Source: Alphaproteobacteria bacterium (GTDB taxonomy: Bacteria; Pseudomonadota; Alphaproteobacteria; Micavibrionales; Micavibrionaceae). Taken from it: DNA of 64,000 bases. Location: assembly GCA_002401695.1 (NCBI GenBank), contig NVTV01000004.1, positions 1,415 to 65,414 on the forward strand. The letters are read 5' to 3'. The notes beneath the pieces were generated by a model, which did not search any database, was not told the DNA's origin, and saw only the letters and a list, made by a program, of their open reading frames with translations. The position numbers were made by a program, and so were the translations under genes. Shown piece by piece: positions 41,309 through 50,064 of this stretch (the first letter of the stretch is position 1; each line of letters begins with the position of its first letter).

Positions 41309-41959
41309 ATGAGCACTTGGCTAGATGATATTATAGAAGCGTATAATAATTTGGGTGGTGAAGCTCATTATAGTGAGCTTTATCCAGAAGTGGAAAAGAT
41401 AAGACTTAAAAACAATGCCAGTTGGTACGATAAGGTTGAGAATACAATCCAAAGGTGTGTGCAAACTCATTCTAGTGATTCCGCTGGCTTTGATCCCAAA
41501 AATAAAAATGTTTTGTATAAAGACGTTTTTTACAGTGTTAATGGTCTTAGCTTAGGCACATGGGGGTTATTACCTCAATATAGAATTAAAAAAATAGAAG
41601 ATGAAAATGACAATATAACTGAACAAAGTTATACAGAAGGTCTTGAAGGGATCGTAAAAGAAAGAACGTATTTAACAAAGACAAGAGATATTAAGTTAGT
41701 TGAAGAACGTAAGAGAATAGATGATTTCACCTGTCAGGCATGTGATTTTTGTTTGGAAATAAAGGAAAATCATTATGTCATAGATGTTCATCATTTAAAT
41801 CCAATAGGATTATTGGATGACGTAAGTATTACAAAAGTTGATGAATTAATATGTTTGTGTCCTAATTGCCATAGAATTGCACATTCAAGAAGAGAAAAGC
41901 CTTTGGCTATATTCGAGATAAAAAATTTAATAGAAAAAAATAAAAATGAGCAGAATTAA
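41309..41959 (+). CDS. HNH endonuclease with N-terminal winged-helix domain
   Basis: The 216-residue product has an N-terminal domain resembling the HARE-type winged helix of restriction enzymes (AYNNLGGEAHYSELYPEV, S.ADS-type FYSVNGLSLGTWGLLP) and a C-terminal HNH nuclease: FTCQACDF, IDVHHLNPIG and LICLCPNCHRIAH, with the four zinc Cys and HH of the active site all present. It looks like a restriction or DNA-damage nuclease without a visible partner methylase. The gene is strongly A+T-rich, unlike trpB and trpA on either side, and overlaps trpA by 14 bases. It is almost certainly acquired. Confidence 0.82.
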   Translation: MSTWLDDIIEAYNNLGGEAHYSELYPEVEKIRLKNNASWYDKVENTIQRCVQTHSSDSAGFDPKNKNVLYKDVFYSVNGLSLGTWGLLPQYRIKKIEDENDNITEQSYTEGLEGIVKERTYLTKTRDIKLVEERKRIDDFTCQACDFCLEIKENHYVIDVHHLNPIGLLDDVSITKVDELICLCPNCHRIAHSRREKPLAIFEIKNLIEKNKNEQN

Positions 41960-42767
41960 AAAGACATTTGAAGTTTTAAAAGCATCAGGGCGTAAGGCTT
42001 TGGTGACGTTTACGATGGCGGGTGATCCTGATTTGGAGAATAGCTTGGCTGTTCTGAAGAACTTACCCGAAGCGGGCGCGGATTTGATTGAGATCGGGAT
42101 GCCGTTTACTGACCCTGCGGCGGATGGTTTGACGATTCAGCATGCGGGGCAACGCGCGCTGGAAGCTGGTGCAACAATGAAGACGACTCTTCAAATCGTA
42201 CGGGATTTTCGCGCGGGCAATAACCATACGCCGATTATTTTGATGGGCTATGCGAACCCACTTTATGCCTATGGGCTTGAGGGTTTTGCAAAAGATGCGA
42301 AAGAGGCAGGGGTCGATGGTTTGATTATCGTGGATTTACCACCCGAAGAAGATCAGGAGTTACGCAAGTTTACCGATGCACAGGGGATTGATATGATTCG
42401 CCTAATTACGCCGACAACAGATGAAGATCGTTTGCCTGTGGTTTTGGACGGTGCGAGCGGTTTCCTTTACTATGTCTCGATTACAGGCGTAACCGGAACG
42501 GCGAAGGCCGACCTGAACGCGTTAAAGCCACATCTTGATCTGATTAAGTCTCAGAGCGATTTACCCATTGCGATTGGCTTTGGGATTAAAACACCAAATG
42601 ATGCACAGGAAATGTCGGCTTTGGGGGACGCGGTTGTTGTTGGTTCCTCTATTGTTGAAAAGGTGAAGGATATTGGCGAAAATGGCGATGGAATGACCTA
42701 TGTGACAGGCCTCGTTCGCTCACTTTCCGATGTTTTAGGGCCGCGCCCTGACGAAGGTGCATATTGA
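41946..42767 (+). CDS. trpA: Tryptophan synthase alpha subunit
   Basis: TrpA cleaves indole-glycerol phosphate and channels indole to TrpB. The 273-residue protein has the catalytic Glu in DLIEIGMPFTDPAADG and the catalytic Asp later in that run, the phosphate site IAIGFGIKTPNDA, and VVGSSIVEKV. The start lies inside the preceding HNH gene, with no good ribosome site, so expression probably depends on translation of that gene. Confidence 0.95.
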   Translation: MSRIKKTFEVLKASGRKALVTFTMAGDPDLENSLAVLKNLPEAGADLIEIGMPFTDPAADGLTIQHAGQRALEAGATMKTTLQIVRDFRAGNNHTPIILMGYANPLYAYGLEGFAKDAKEAGVDGLIIVDLPPEEDQELRKFTDAQGIDMIRLITPTTDEDRLPVVLDGASGFLYYVSITGVTGTAKADLNALKPHLDLIKSQSDLPIAIGFGIKTPNDAQEMSALGDAVVVGSSIVEKVKDIGENGDGMTYVTGLVRSLSDVLGPRPDEGAY

Positions 42768-42822
42768 CTCTACGCGTATTTTCTGCGATTTATCATGTTC
42801 GAATAATAATCAGGATGAATAG

Positions 42823-43857
42823 ATGAACTGGCTGTCCAATTTGATACCACCGCGTATCCGTTCTTTTGTGAGTGAGCAAAAGGAAGTGCCCGATAATTTG
42901 TGGCAAAAATGCACATCTTGTGAAGGGATGTTGTTCCACCGCGATTTGGAAAAAAGCCATAATGTTTGTTATCATTGCGGGCATCACTTACGCTTTCCGG
43001 TCGCAGATCGTTTGCAGATGATGTTTGATGGCGGTGAATATACGTCACATGAATTGCCGGAAGTTGCGCATGATCCTCTTAAGTTTAAAGATCGTAAGCG
43101 TTATGTTGATCGCATTAAAGAGGCGCAAAGCAAGACAGGTCTTGATGAAGCGATTACAATTGCCAGCGGAACAATGGGTGGTTTGAAAGTCGTGATTGCG
43201 GCCTTTAATTTTCGTTATATGGGCGGCTCTATGGGCGCTGCTGTTGGTGAAGCGATTGTTAAGGCTGCTGAAATTGCAGTGAGAGAAAATGCTACATTTA
43301 TAACAGTGCCTGCATCTGGCGGTGCGCGTATGCAAGAGGGTATGATTTCCCTGATGCAAATGCCGCGCAGTATTATTGCCGTTGAAATGGTGAAGAATGC
43401 CAAGTTGCCTTATATTGTGATATTAACCGACCCTACAACGGGCGGCGTGAGTGCATCTTTTGCGATGCTGGGGGATATTCATATTGCCGAGCCAGGTACA
43501 ATGATTGGCTTTGCCGGACGTCGCGTGATTGAAGAAACTGTGCGCGAGACATTACCGGAAAATTTCCAAACAGCGGAATATTTGTTAGAGCATGGTATTG
43601 TTGATATGGTGGTTACGCGTGATGAAATGAAGGATAGGGTTGTTAACCTTATCAGTATTTTAACGCAGACACCGGTTAATCCTGATGCTGGTGGTTCAAG
43701 TAAGAAGGCTAAAAAATCTTCGGGTAAGGCTTCCGGTAAAAGTAAAAAGAGTGGCAAGAAGGCTACATCTCAAATCAAAGCTGCGCAGCAGGCTGTACGA
43801 AGTATATCTCAAAATTGCGACGATGTGACAGGCCAAAAGAAAGCAGCCTCGAACTAA
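42823..43857 (+). CDS. accD: Acetyl-CoA carboxylase carboxyltransferase subunit beta
   Basis: AccD forms the carboxyltransferase with AccA and commits acetyl-CoA to fatty acid synthesis. The 344-residue protein has the four-Cys zinc ribbon (CTSCEGMLF...CYHCGHH) and the crotonase-like core (VTVPASGGARMQEGMISLMQMP). Beyond the usual end, near residue 288, runs a C-terminal tail of about 50 residues rich in Lys, Ser and Gly (KKAKKSSGKASGKSKKSGKK), which most AccD proteins lack. folC follows, as in other alphaproteobacteria. Confidence 0.94.
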   Translation: MNWLSNLIPPRIRSFVSEQKEVPDNLWQKCTSCEGMLFHRDLEKSHNVCYHCGHHLRFPVADRLQMMFDGGEYTSHELPEVAHDPLKFKDRKRYVDRIKEAQSKTGLDEAITIASGTMGGLKVVIAAFNFRYMGGSMGAAVGEAIVKAAEIAVRENATFITVPASGGARMQEGMISLMQMPRSIIAVEMVKNAKLPYIVILTDPTTGGVSASFAMLGDIHIAEPGTMIGFAGRRVIEETVRETLPENFQTAEYLLEHGIVDMVVTRDEMKDRVVNLISILTQTPVNPDAGGSSKKAKKSSGKASGKSKKSGKKATSQIKAAQQAVRSISQNCDDVTGQKKAASN

Positions 43858-43903
43858 AATCTGGTTATAGGCAGGTTCCATAGGCGATTTGAAGAGGCTA
43901 GAT

Positions 43904-45250
43904 ATGCATCAGGCTGATCTTAAACATGACGATAAAGTATTACGCGATAAGCTGGAAACGATATTCCAGCTTCGTCGTACGCGTTCTAAAATCAATTGGG
44001 ATCGTGGGCAGTATCTTGACCTTTTGGACGCTTTTGGTAATCCGCATTTAAACCTGCCCCCTGTTATTCATGTTGCGGGAACCAATGGCAAAGGCTCTAT
44101 TATTGCGATATTACAGGCAATATTGCAGGCGCAGGGCTTGACGGTACATAGCTATACTTCGCCGCATCTGATTCATGTGAATGAGCGTATTACGTTAGTA
44201 GGACAGGCGATTGATAATGCGTATCTGGAGCAGTTGATAGATCAAGCTTTGGACTATAATAAAGGCGCACCGCTTTCCTTTTTCGAAATTACGACGGCTC
44301 TGGCGTTTAAGGCATTTTCGGAGACACCTGCCGATATATTGTTGCTGGAGGTTGGGCTTGGTGGACGTCTTGATTGTACGAACGTTATTGATGCGCCGCT
44401 GGCCAGTGTGATTAACCGGATATCTTTGGACCATACAGATTTTCTGGGGGATGATATTCGTGATATTGCCGCGGAAAAGGCGGGTATTATGAAGGCGGAT
44501 GTGCCTTGTATCATCGGATATCAAGGCGCGGGTGATGATGCTCGCGCGGTAAATGATGTGTTGTTGGAGGAGATAGACTCCTCGGGCGCATATTCCTGTA
44601 GGCACGGTGTTGATTGGAATGTTTGTTCAGCAGGGGGGCGTATGGTTTTTTCTTTTGATGGTCGGGATTATGATTTCCCTTTGCCGTCCTTACAAGGGGC
44701 GCATCAGGTGCAAAATGCAGGCGTAGCATTGGCGACGTTATTTTCATTGCGTCAACATATAGAGGTGAGCGATCAAGCGTTTGAGGATGGGTTAACGTCT
44801 GTCTATTGGCCGGGGCGTTTGCAAAAATTAGAGGCTGCGGGTTTTGATGTTGCCGATAATACCGAAATTTGGCTGGATTCAGGGCATAATGATAGTGCAG
44901 GTGAGGCGTTGGCCGCAGAGATAACGCAATGGCAAGTGCAGGGCGAACGCCCTCTTCATTTGGTCGTGGGGATGTTAGATACTAAAGATTCTGCGCGGTT
45001 CCTTGCCTCTTTATTGCCGCACCTTACTGCGCTGCATATTGTTTCGATTGCCTCTGATCCGCATAGTCAGACGAAGGATGATATTAAGGGGAGCATTAAA
45101 GAGATGCGCTATGACGTGCCTATTTATGCGCATGATGGGTGCGTGGGTGCGATTCGATCTATTGCGCGAGATAATCCGTCCTCCAGAATTTTAATTGCAG
45201 GATCAGTGTATTTGGCAGGTGAAATTTTGGAACATATTGGCGGATTGTGA
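43904..45250 (+). CDS. folC: Folylpolyglutamate synthase / dihydrofolate synthase
   Basis: FolC adds glutamate to dihydropteroate and to folates. The 448-residue protein has the ATP-binding motif HVAGTNGKGSIIAIL, LLEVGLGGRLDCTN, the later GAHQVQNAGVA and DSGHNDSAGE. AGAGG stands six bases before ATG 43904; the TTG 15 bases earlier is unlikely. It shares the transcript of accD. Confidence 0.93.
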   Translation: MHQADLKHDDKVLRDKLETIFQLRRTRSKINWDRGQYLDLLDAFGNPHLNLPPVIHVAGTNGKGSIIAILQAILQAQGLTVHSYTSPHLIHVNERITLVGQAIDNAYLEQLIDQALDYNKGAPLSFFEITTALAFKAFSETPADILLLEVGLGGRLDCTNVIDAPLASVINRISLDHTDFLGDDIRDIAAEKAGIMKADVPCIIGYQGAGDDARAVNDVLLEEIDSSGAYSCRHGVDWNVCSAGGRMVFSFDGRDYDFPLPSLQGAHQVQNAGVALATLFSLRQHIEVSDQAFEDGLTSVYWPGRLQKLEAAGFDVADNTEIWLDSGHNDSAGEALAAEITQWQVQGERPLHLVVGMLDTKDSARFLASLLPHLTALHIVSIASDPHSQTKDDIKGSIKEMRYDVPIYAHDGCVGAIRSIARDNPSSRILIAGSVYLAGEILEHIGGL

Positions 45251-45294
45251 CGAATATATTGATATAAAGCGTAAAGTTTGGGATACTTAATCTT

Positions 45295-45996
45295 ATGACA
45301 GATAAAATTTTTCTTGTAGATGATGATCGTAATATATTGCTTTCTGTTTCCATGGCATTGGAAGCGGAGGGGTTTGATGTCGAAACTTTCAATGATGGTG
45401 AGGCTGGCCTTAGTGCGATTTTAGAAGGACAACCGGATTTGGTTATCCTTGATGTAAAAATGCCGCGCATGGACGGTATAGAGGTTCTATCGAAATTACG
45501 GGAAGAAAGTGCCATTCCTGTGATTTTCTTAACCTCTAAGGATGATGAGGTCGATCAGGTTATTGGTTTGCGCATGGGCGCGGATGATTATATCACTAAG
45601 CCATTTTCGCAACGTCTTTTGATAGAGCGCATAAAGGTTTTGTTGCGTCGCCGTGATCTTATGAATTCAGAAAATAGTAAGCAAGATGCCAGCAGTAATA
45701 TTGAATATGGGCATTTGATTTTGGATGACTCGCGCCATTTATGTTCATGGAAGGGGCAACCGCTTAATCTGACCGTGACGGAATATTTGCTTGTGAAGTC
45801 CTTGGCGATGCGCCCCGGACATGTCAGAAACAGAGATCAGTTGATTGATATGGCATATGGTGAGAATATCTATGTTGATGATAGAACCGTTGATTCGCAT
45901 ATTAAGCGCGTCAGAAAGAAGTTTAAGAAATTAGATGACGAATTCGATAAAATCGAAACGCTATACGGCATCGGATATCGCTACAAGGAAGAGTAG
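45295..45996 (+). CDS. chvI: Response regulator ChvI (OmpR family)
   Basis: ChvI, with its kinase ChvG, controls envelope, acid and exopolysaccharide genes in alphaproteobacteria. The 233-residue protein has a receiver domain with the phospho-acceptor D53 ([12 protein letters not shown]), an acidic pair DDD at 9-11, Lys in DYITKPFS, and a winged-helix DNA-binding domain ([21 protein letters not shown]). The kinase gene overlaps its end by 62 bases. Confidence 0.9.
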   Translation: MTDKIFLVDDDRNILLSVSMALEAEGFDVETFNDGEAGLSAILEGQPDLVILDVKMPRMDGIEVLSKLREESAIPVIFLTSKDDEVDQVIGLRMGADDYITKPFSQRLLIERIKVLLRRRDLMNSENSKQDASSNIEYGHLILDDSRHLCSWKGQPLNLTVTEYLLVKSLAMRPGHVRNRDQLIDMAYGENIYVDDRTVDSHIKRVRKKFKKLDDEFDKIETLYGIGYRYKEE

Positions 45997-47704
45997 TCGC
46001 TGGTTTCGTATCGGTTCGCACCGCGGCGATATTGAGCAACTCTTTGATTTGTATTGGGGCGGTAAAGAACGGCGTATTACCGGGCTTACACTTCGTATTA
46101 TCGGGGTTAATGTTATTGCTCTGGTCAGTTTGATATTTGGGGTCATTTATCTGGGGCAATACCATTCCACATTGATTGAATCGAAATTAAAACGTTTTGA
46201 GACTGAAGTTATACTTGTGACTGCCGCGATTTCGGAGGGTGCTGTATCTTCTGTTGTCGGCGGTGGTGAGGCTATGGTTTTCTTGTCTTCGCCCAAAGTG
46301 CAAAATTTGTCTGCGCGTTTGGGGGCGACGCTTGGTAAACGTATTCTGGTTTTTGATACTGAGAATGCGATGGTTGCCGATTCAAAAATAATTATCGAGA
46401 GCCATAGTATCAAGCCTATATTCACCGTGGTGGAGGAGGAAAAATTACAGCTTGATAGTGTCGAACTTTTGAAAGATATGGCCAGCTGGATTGTGTCTTT
46501 GTTTCCGCAATATAAACAATTACCGCTGTTTCCCGGTGTTCTTTCACAAGATGCGAACCATTACGCTGATGTGATTAAAGCTAAGGGGAGGACGTTGAGT
46601 ATTTCTGCGTGGCGTGATGCAAGGGGGGAGGTTGTTCTAACTGCGGCACTGCCCATTGTGAATCAGTCTGAAATTGTTGGTATTGTTATGCTCATTGGTG
46701 ATGATGAAGCGATTAACAGCGCCATGGGGGATGCTTGGTTTAATATTCTAAAGATATTTTTGGTAACTTTATTGATCACTATTCTTCTTTCTATTTACCT
46801 TTCCGGGGTGATTGCCCGTCCTTTGCGGAAATTGGCCAATGCTGCAGAAAATGTACGAAGGGGTAAGTTGAAGCATACTGAAATTCCGGATATGAGTGAA
46901 CGTAATGACGAAATAGGTGAACTTTCTATTGTGTTGCGTGATATGACGGCTGCTTTGTGGGAACGTATGGATACAATCGAAGCCTTTGCCGCGGATGTAT
47001 CGCATGAAATAAAAAACCCTCTAACGTCATTAAAAAGTGCGGTTGAGACCACAAAAATTGTTAAAAACAAGAACGATATGGATAAGTTGCTTACGGTGAT
47101 TGCCCATGATGTTGATCGTCTTGATCGCTTGATTACGGATATATCGAATGCATCGCGTTTGGACGCAGAATTATCACGTGAAGCATTTGATATGGTGGAT
47201 CTTAAAAAGATGCTGAGGGATTTATTGAATGTTTATAAAAGTCCTCTTGAGAGAGAATGTGCGAGCGAAGAGAATAATGATCGTGCATTAAAAGACGGTG
47301 TGATGATTATGCTCGATTTTAATGATGTTCCTGACATATATGTGTCGGGAAGTGAGGGGCGGTTGACGCAGGTGTTCCAAAACATCATCGCGAATGCTTT
47401 ATCTTTTGCATCGGTTAAAACAAAAATAAAAATTCTGGTGAAAATGAAAGCGAATCGAGTCACGATTTCTATTGAGGATGAAGGGCCGGGCATACCTGAA
47501 AGCCAACTTGAGAAAATTTTTGAGCGTTTTTATTCCGAACGCCCAAAGCATGAAGAGTTTGGACGCCACTCAGGGCTTGGCTTGTCTATTTGCAGGCAGA
47601 TCGTCACGGCGCATAATGGTATTATTTATGCAGAGAATAAACTGGACAGATCCGGCGCGGTAACGGGCGCACGGTTTGTTATTATCCTTAGTATCGATCA
47701 ATAA
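45935..47704 (+). CDS. chvG: Sensor histidine kinase ChvG
   Basis: The 589-residue kinase has two membrane segments (about residues 53-72 and 272-292) around a periplasmic sensor, a HAMP domain, the phospho-accepting H357 in [14 protein letters not shown], and an ATPase domain with N-box [11 protein letters not shown]1 box [10 protein letters not shown] and a G2 region [13 protein letters not shown]. The pair is orthologous to ChvG/ChvI by order and sequence. The start may lie further in; ATG 45935 gives the long overlap with chvI. In related genomes hprK and a PTS EIIA/HPr pair usually follow; here they do not. Confidence 0.9.
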   Translation: MTNSIKSKRYTASDIATRKSSRWFRIGSHRGDIEQLFDLYWGGKERRITGLTLRIIGVNVIALVSLIFGVIYLGQYHSTLIESKLKRFETEVILVTAAISEGAVSSVVGGGEAMVFLSSPKVQNLSARLGATLGKRILVFDTENAMVADSKIIIESHSIKPIFTVVEEEKLQLDSVELLKDMASWIVSLFPQYKQLPLFPGVLSQDANHYADVIKAKGRTLSISAWRDARGEVVLTAALPIVNQSEIVGIVMLIGDDEAINSAMGDAWFNILKIFLVTLLITILLSIYLSGVIARPLRKLANAAENVRRGKLKHTEIPDMSERNDEIGELSIVLRDMTAALWERMDTIEAFAADVSHEIKNPLTSLKSAVETTKIVKNKNDMDKLLTVIAHDVDRLDRLITDISNASRLDAELSREAFDMVDLKKMLRDLLNVYKSPLERECASEENNDRALKDGVMIMLDFNDVPDIYVSGSEGRLTQVFQNIIANALSFASVKTKIKILVKMKANRVTISIEDEGPGIPESQLEKIFERFYSERPKHEEFGRHSGLGLSICRQIVTAHNGIIYAENKLDRSGAVTGARFVIILSIDQ

Positions 47705-47735
47705 AGTACAATGTATTTATTGGTGTATGAGGCAT

Positions 47736-47761
47736 AAAAAAACGATCCGAAATTCGGATCG
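47736..47761 (-). terminator. Intrinsic terminator between chvG and the small minus-strand genes
   Basis: CGATCCGAA (47743-47751) and TTCGGATCG (47753-47761) are perfect complements. On the minus strand seven T follow the stem, so it terminates the two small minus-strand genes; on the plus strand it is followed by a weaker T-rich stretch and may also stop chvG. Confidence 0.7.
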
Positions 47762-47788
47762 CTTTATAAATCTTATGTGGATATCACT

Positions 47789-47947
47789 CTATGATGGAGT
47801 GCTTTCCAGCGTACTGTTCAAAGACATGTCTGGACCGGAATTTGTATATCCGTCAGAAACACCTGCAAGCTTGCTAAAGAGACCCTGGATCTCAAAATCT
47901 GGAAAACCTGAAGCTCTTTCTTTGAATTCATTGCTTATATTTGTCAT
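47789..47947 (-). CDS. Small hypothetical protein (52 residues)
   Basis: The frame runs from ATG at 47945-47947 to TAG at 47789-47791 on the minus strand. AAAGGGTG lies about seven bases before the ATG. The product (starting MTNISNEFKERASGFPDFE) has no signal peptide or membrane segment. It overlaps the end of the preceding minus-strand gene by 20 bases, and the terminator at 47736 lies 28 bases after it, so both signal a real small gene. No family is recognised. Confidence 0.5.
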   Translation of the reverse strand: MTNISNEFKERASGFPDFEIQGLFSKLAGVSDGYTNSGPDMSLNSTLESTPS

Positions 47948-48398
47948 GTAAAACACCCTTTCTTATTGTAAATATTGCATTTTCTTTGGAAACACCGGAG
48001 CCATCGTAATCCTTAAGGACTATCTTTGTCTGGTTGCCTGCCTGTGCTTCAGGAACAATACTATATAAGAGTCTGGTATTTGTCAAGTTTGAAAGGTCGA
48101 TCAAATCGTCTTTTCCATTGAGAAGAGTCATTAGATTGATTAATTTTTTCTCAGTGACATCTTGAGGCTCATTTTTCTGGATCAACACATAATCACCGAC
48201 ATGATTATAGTCGCTTTTTATGAAATCATATTCAAAAATCTGGTAGGAACGATCCACAAGCGGATTTTCCTTATGAATAAAGCGCGTACGCTCACCCGTT
48301 CTTTTTTCTCTATCCAGCACATCTTCGCCCGGTTTCAGATCCTTTTTCGTCGGATCTGAAGGCTTGTCTTTGCTTGATTCATTAAAATTTATGCTCAT
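47928..48398 (-). CDS. Hypothetical protein
   Basis: The 156-residue product is hydrophilic with a charged N-terminal third (KDKPSDPTKKDLKPGED), no signal peptide and no membrane segment. Possible beta-strands follow (FEYDFIKSDYNHVGDYVLIQ). I recognise no family. It occupies, with the small gene overlapping its end, the place between chvG and ahcY that often holds hprK and PTS genes in alphaproteobacteria. The start codon is an ATG 101 bases from the divergent ahcY. Confidence 0.55.
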   Translation of the reverse strand: MSINFNESSKDKPSDPTKKDLKPGEDVLDREKRTGERTRFIHKENPLVDRSYQIFEYDFIKSDYNHVGDYVLIQKNEPQDVTEKKLINLMTLLNGKDDLIDLSNLTNTRLLYSIVPEAQAGNQTKIVLKDYDGSGVSKENAIFTIRKGVLHDKYKQ

Positions 48399-48448
48399 AA
48401 CACAATATTACCATTGGTTTTTGAAATAAAAAATGCTTAAGTCTTCAA

Positions 48449-48467
48449 ACTGTATCAAAAATACAGT
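48449..48467. promoter_or_regulatory. Perfect 7-bp inverted repeat before ahcY
   Basis: ACTGTAT and ATACAGT are exact complements with the spacer CAAAA, 34 bases before the ahcY start. No T-run follows. It could be an operator, or a leader hairpin. The half-site CTGTA recurs at 5831 with a different spacing. Confidence 0.35.
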
Positions 48468-48501
48468 AAAAGCAAAGAATTTTATTATAGGAGACACTTA
48501 A

Positions 48502-49812
48502 ATGTCAGCAGCACCACAAGCCGTAGAGCAAGATTACAAGGTTAAAGATATTAGTTTAGCAGCAGCAGGGCGATTGCAAATCGACCTTGCACAGGACGAG
48601 ATGCCGGGCCTGATGTCAACGCGTGAAGAATATAAAGACGAGCAGCCTTTATCTGGCGCGCGCATTGTTGGTTGTCTTCATATGACCGTACAAACAGCCG
48701 TCCTGATCGAAACATTGACAGCCCTAGGCGCGACAGTGCGTTGGAGCTCATGTAACATCTTCTCAACGCAAGACGAGGCCGCCGCCGCCGTTGCCGCCGC
48801 TGGCGTTCCGGTATTTGCATGGAAAGGCCAAACAGAAGAAGAGGGTGAATGGTGTATTCATCAGACTATTAAAGGGCCGGACGGTTGGGTTCCAAACATG
48901 ATTTTGGATGATGGTGGTGATTTGACTGCGATCATGCATAAGGATTATCCAGAGCTGATGGCCGAGGTTAAAGGTGTTTCCGAGGAAACAACAACTGGCG
49001 TGCTATTCTTGAAGAAAATGGAAGAAGATGGCAGTTTGAAAGTGCCTGCAATCAACGTAAACGACTCTGTAACAAAGTCTAAATTCGACAATAAATATGG
49101 TTGTCGCGAATCACTTGTTGATGCGATTCGTCGTGCGACTGACGTTATGTTGGCTGGTAAAGTTGCTATGGTATGTGGTTATGGTGATGTTGGTAAAGGG
49201 TCTGCACAATCTCTATCTTCACAAGGTGTACGTGTGATGGTTTCTGAAATTGATCCGATTTGTGCATTGCAAGCGGCGATGGATGGTTATGAAGTTGTAA
49301 CGATGGAAGATGCATGCCCACGCGCAGATATTTTCGTAACGACAACAGGAAATAAAGACATCATCACTGTTGATCACATGCGTGACATGAAAGATCGTGC
49401 GATTGTTTGTAACATTGGTCACTTTGATAATGAAATTCAGGTTGAGCCAACACGCAACATGAAATGGACGAATATCAAGCCACAAGTTGATGAAATTGAA
49501 TTCCCAAGCGGCAAGCGTATTATTCTTCTGGCTGAAGGACGTTTGGTTAATCTTGGTTGTGCAACAGGTCATCCATCTTTCGTGATGAGCGCATCTTTCA
49601 CAAACCAAACTTTGGCACAGATCGAGCTTTGGAAAAATGCTGATAATTACGAGAACAAAGTTTATGTTCTTCCGAAGCATTTGGACGAGAAAGTGGCTGC
49701 ACTTCATCTTGAAAAAGTTGGCGCGAAGTTGACCGTCTTGTCTCAAGAGCAAGCTGATTATATTGGTGTGCCGGTTAAAGGTCCGTTCAAAGGCGAAGCT
49801 TACCGCTATTAA
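48502..49812 (+). CDS. ahcY: Adenosylhomocysteinase
   Basis: AhcY splits S-adenosylhomocysteine and keeps the methylation cycle running. The 436-residue protein has the NAD-binding [10 protein letters not shown], the active-site segment [16 protein letters not shown], and [15 protein letters not shown], and ends in [11 protein letters not shown]. The protein contains about 40 residues fewer than the longest bacterial forms, which carry an insertion. TAGGAG precedes the ATG. No SAH riboswitch was recognised in the 103-base leader. Confidence 0.96.
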   Translation: MSAAPQAVEQDYKVKDISLAAAGRLQIDLAQDEMPGLMSTREEYKDEQPLSGARIVGCLHMTVQTAVLIETLTALGATVRWSSCNIFSTQDEAAAAVAAAGVPVFAWKGQTEEEGEWCIHQTIKGPDGWVPNMILDDGGDLTAIMHKDYPELMAEVKGVSEETTTGVLFLKKMEEDGSLKVPAINVNDSVTKSKFDNKYGCRESLVDAIRRATDVMLAGKVAMVCGYGDVGKGSAQSLSSQGVRVMVSEIDPICALQAAMDGYEVVTMEDACPRADIFVTTTGNKDIITVDHMRDMKDRAIVCNIGHFDNEIQVEPTRNMKWTNIKPQVDEIEFPSGKRIILLAEGRLVNLGCATGHPSFVMSASFTNQTLAQIELWKNADNYENKVYVLPKHLDEKVAALHLEKVGAKLTVLSQEQADYIGVPVKGPFKGEAYRY

Positions 49813-49936
49813 TATAGCGTCCGACATTAAATTGTGACGTCGTTAAATTGCGGCTTACGTATAAGATATACGCTTCGCCTTATTTTCCTAGCCACACTTG
49901 AATGTCGTTTGCTATAAGGCATGGAAAAAATAATTG

Positions 49937-49969
49937 AAATGGTCGAGCTGTGGTTCGGCCATTTTCTTT
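49937..49969 (+). terminator. Intrinsic terminator after ahcY
   Basis: AAATGGTCGAGC (49937-49948) and GTTCGGCCATTT (49953-49964) form a 12-bp stem with two G-T pairs and loop TGTG, followed by T-rich TCTTT. It stands 125 bases after ahcY and before divL. Confidence 0.7.
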
Positions 49970-50064
49970 GGAATAAAATAGTTTGCTCTTGTCTTTTATG
50001 GTGTTTCATTACTAGAATCATATAAAGTGTGACACTTAAGAGCAGAATATCAGGATTTTTATTT

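Noticed and set aside
48399..48501. Possible SAH riboswitch in front of ahcY
   Set aside because: The leader is A+T-rich, too short and lacks the conserved GC-rich core of the known SAH riboswitch; only a simple inverted repeat was found.
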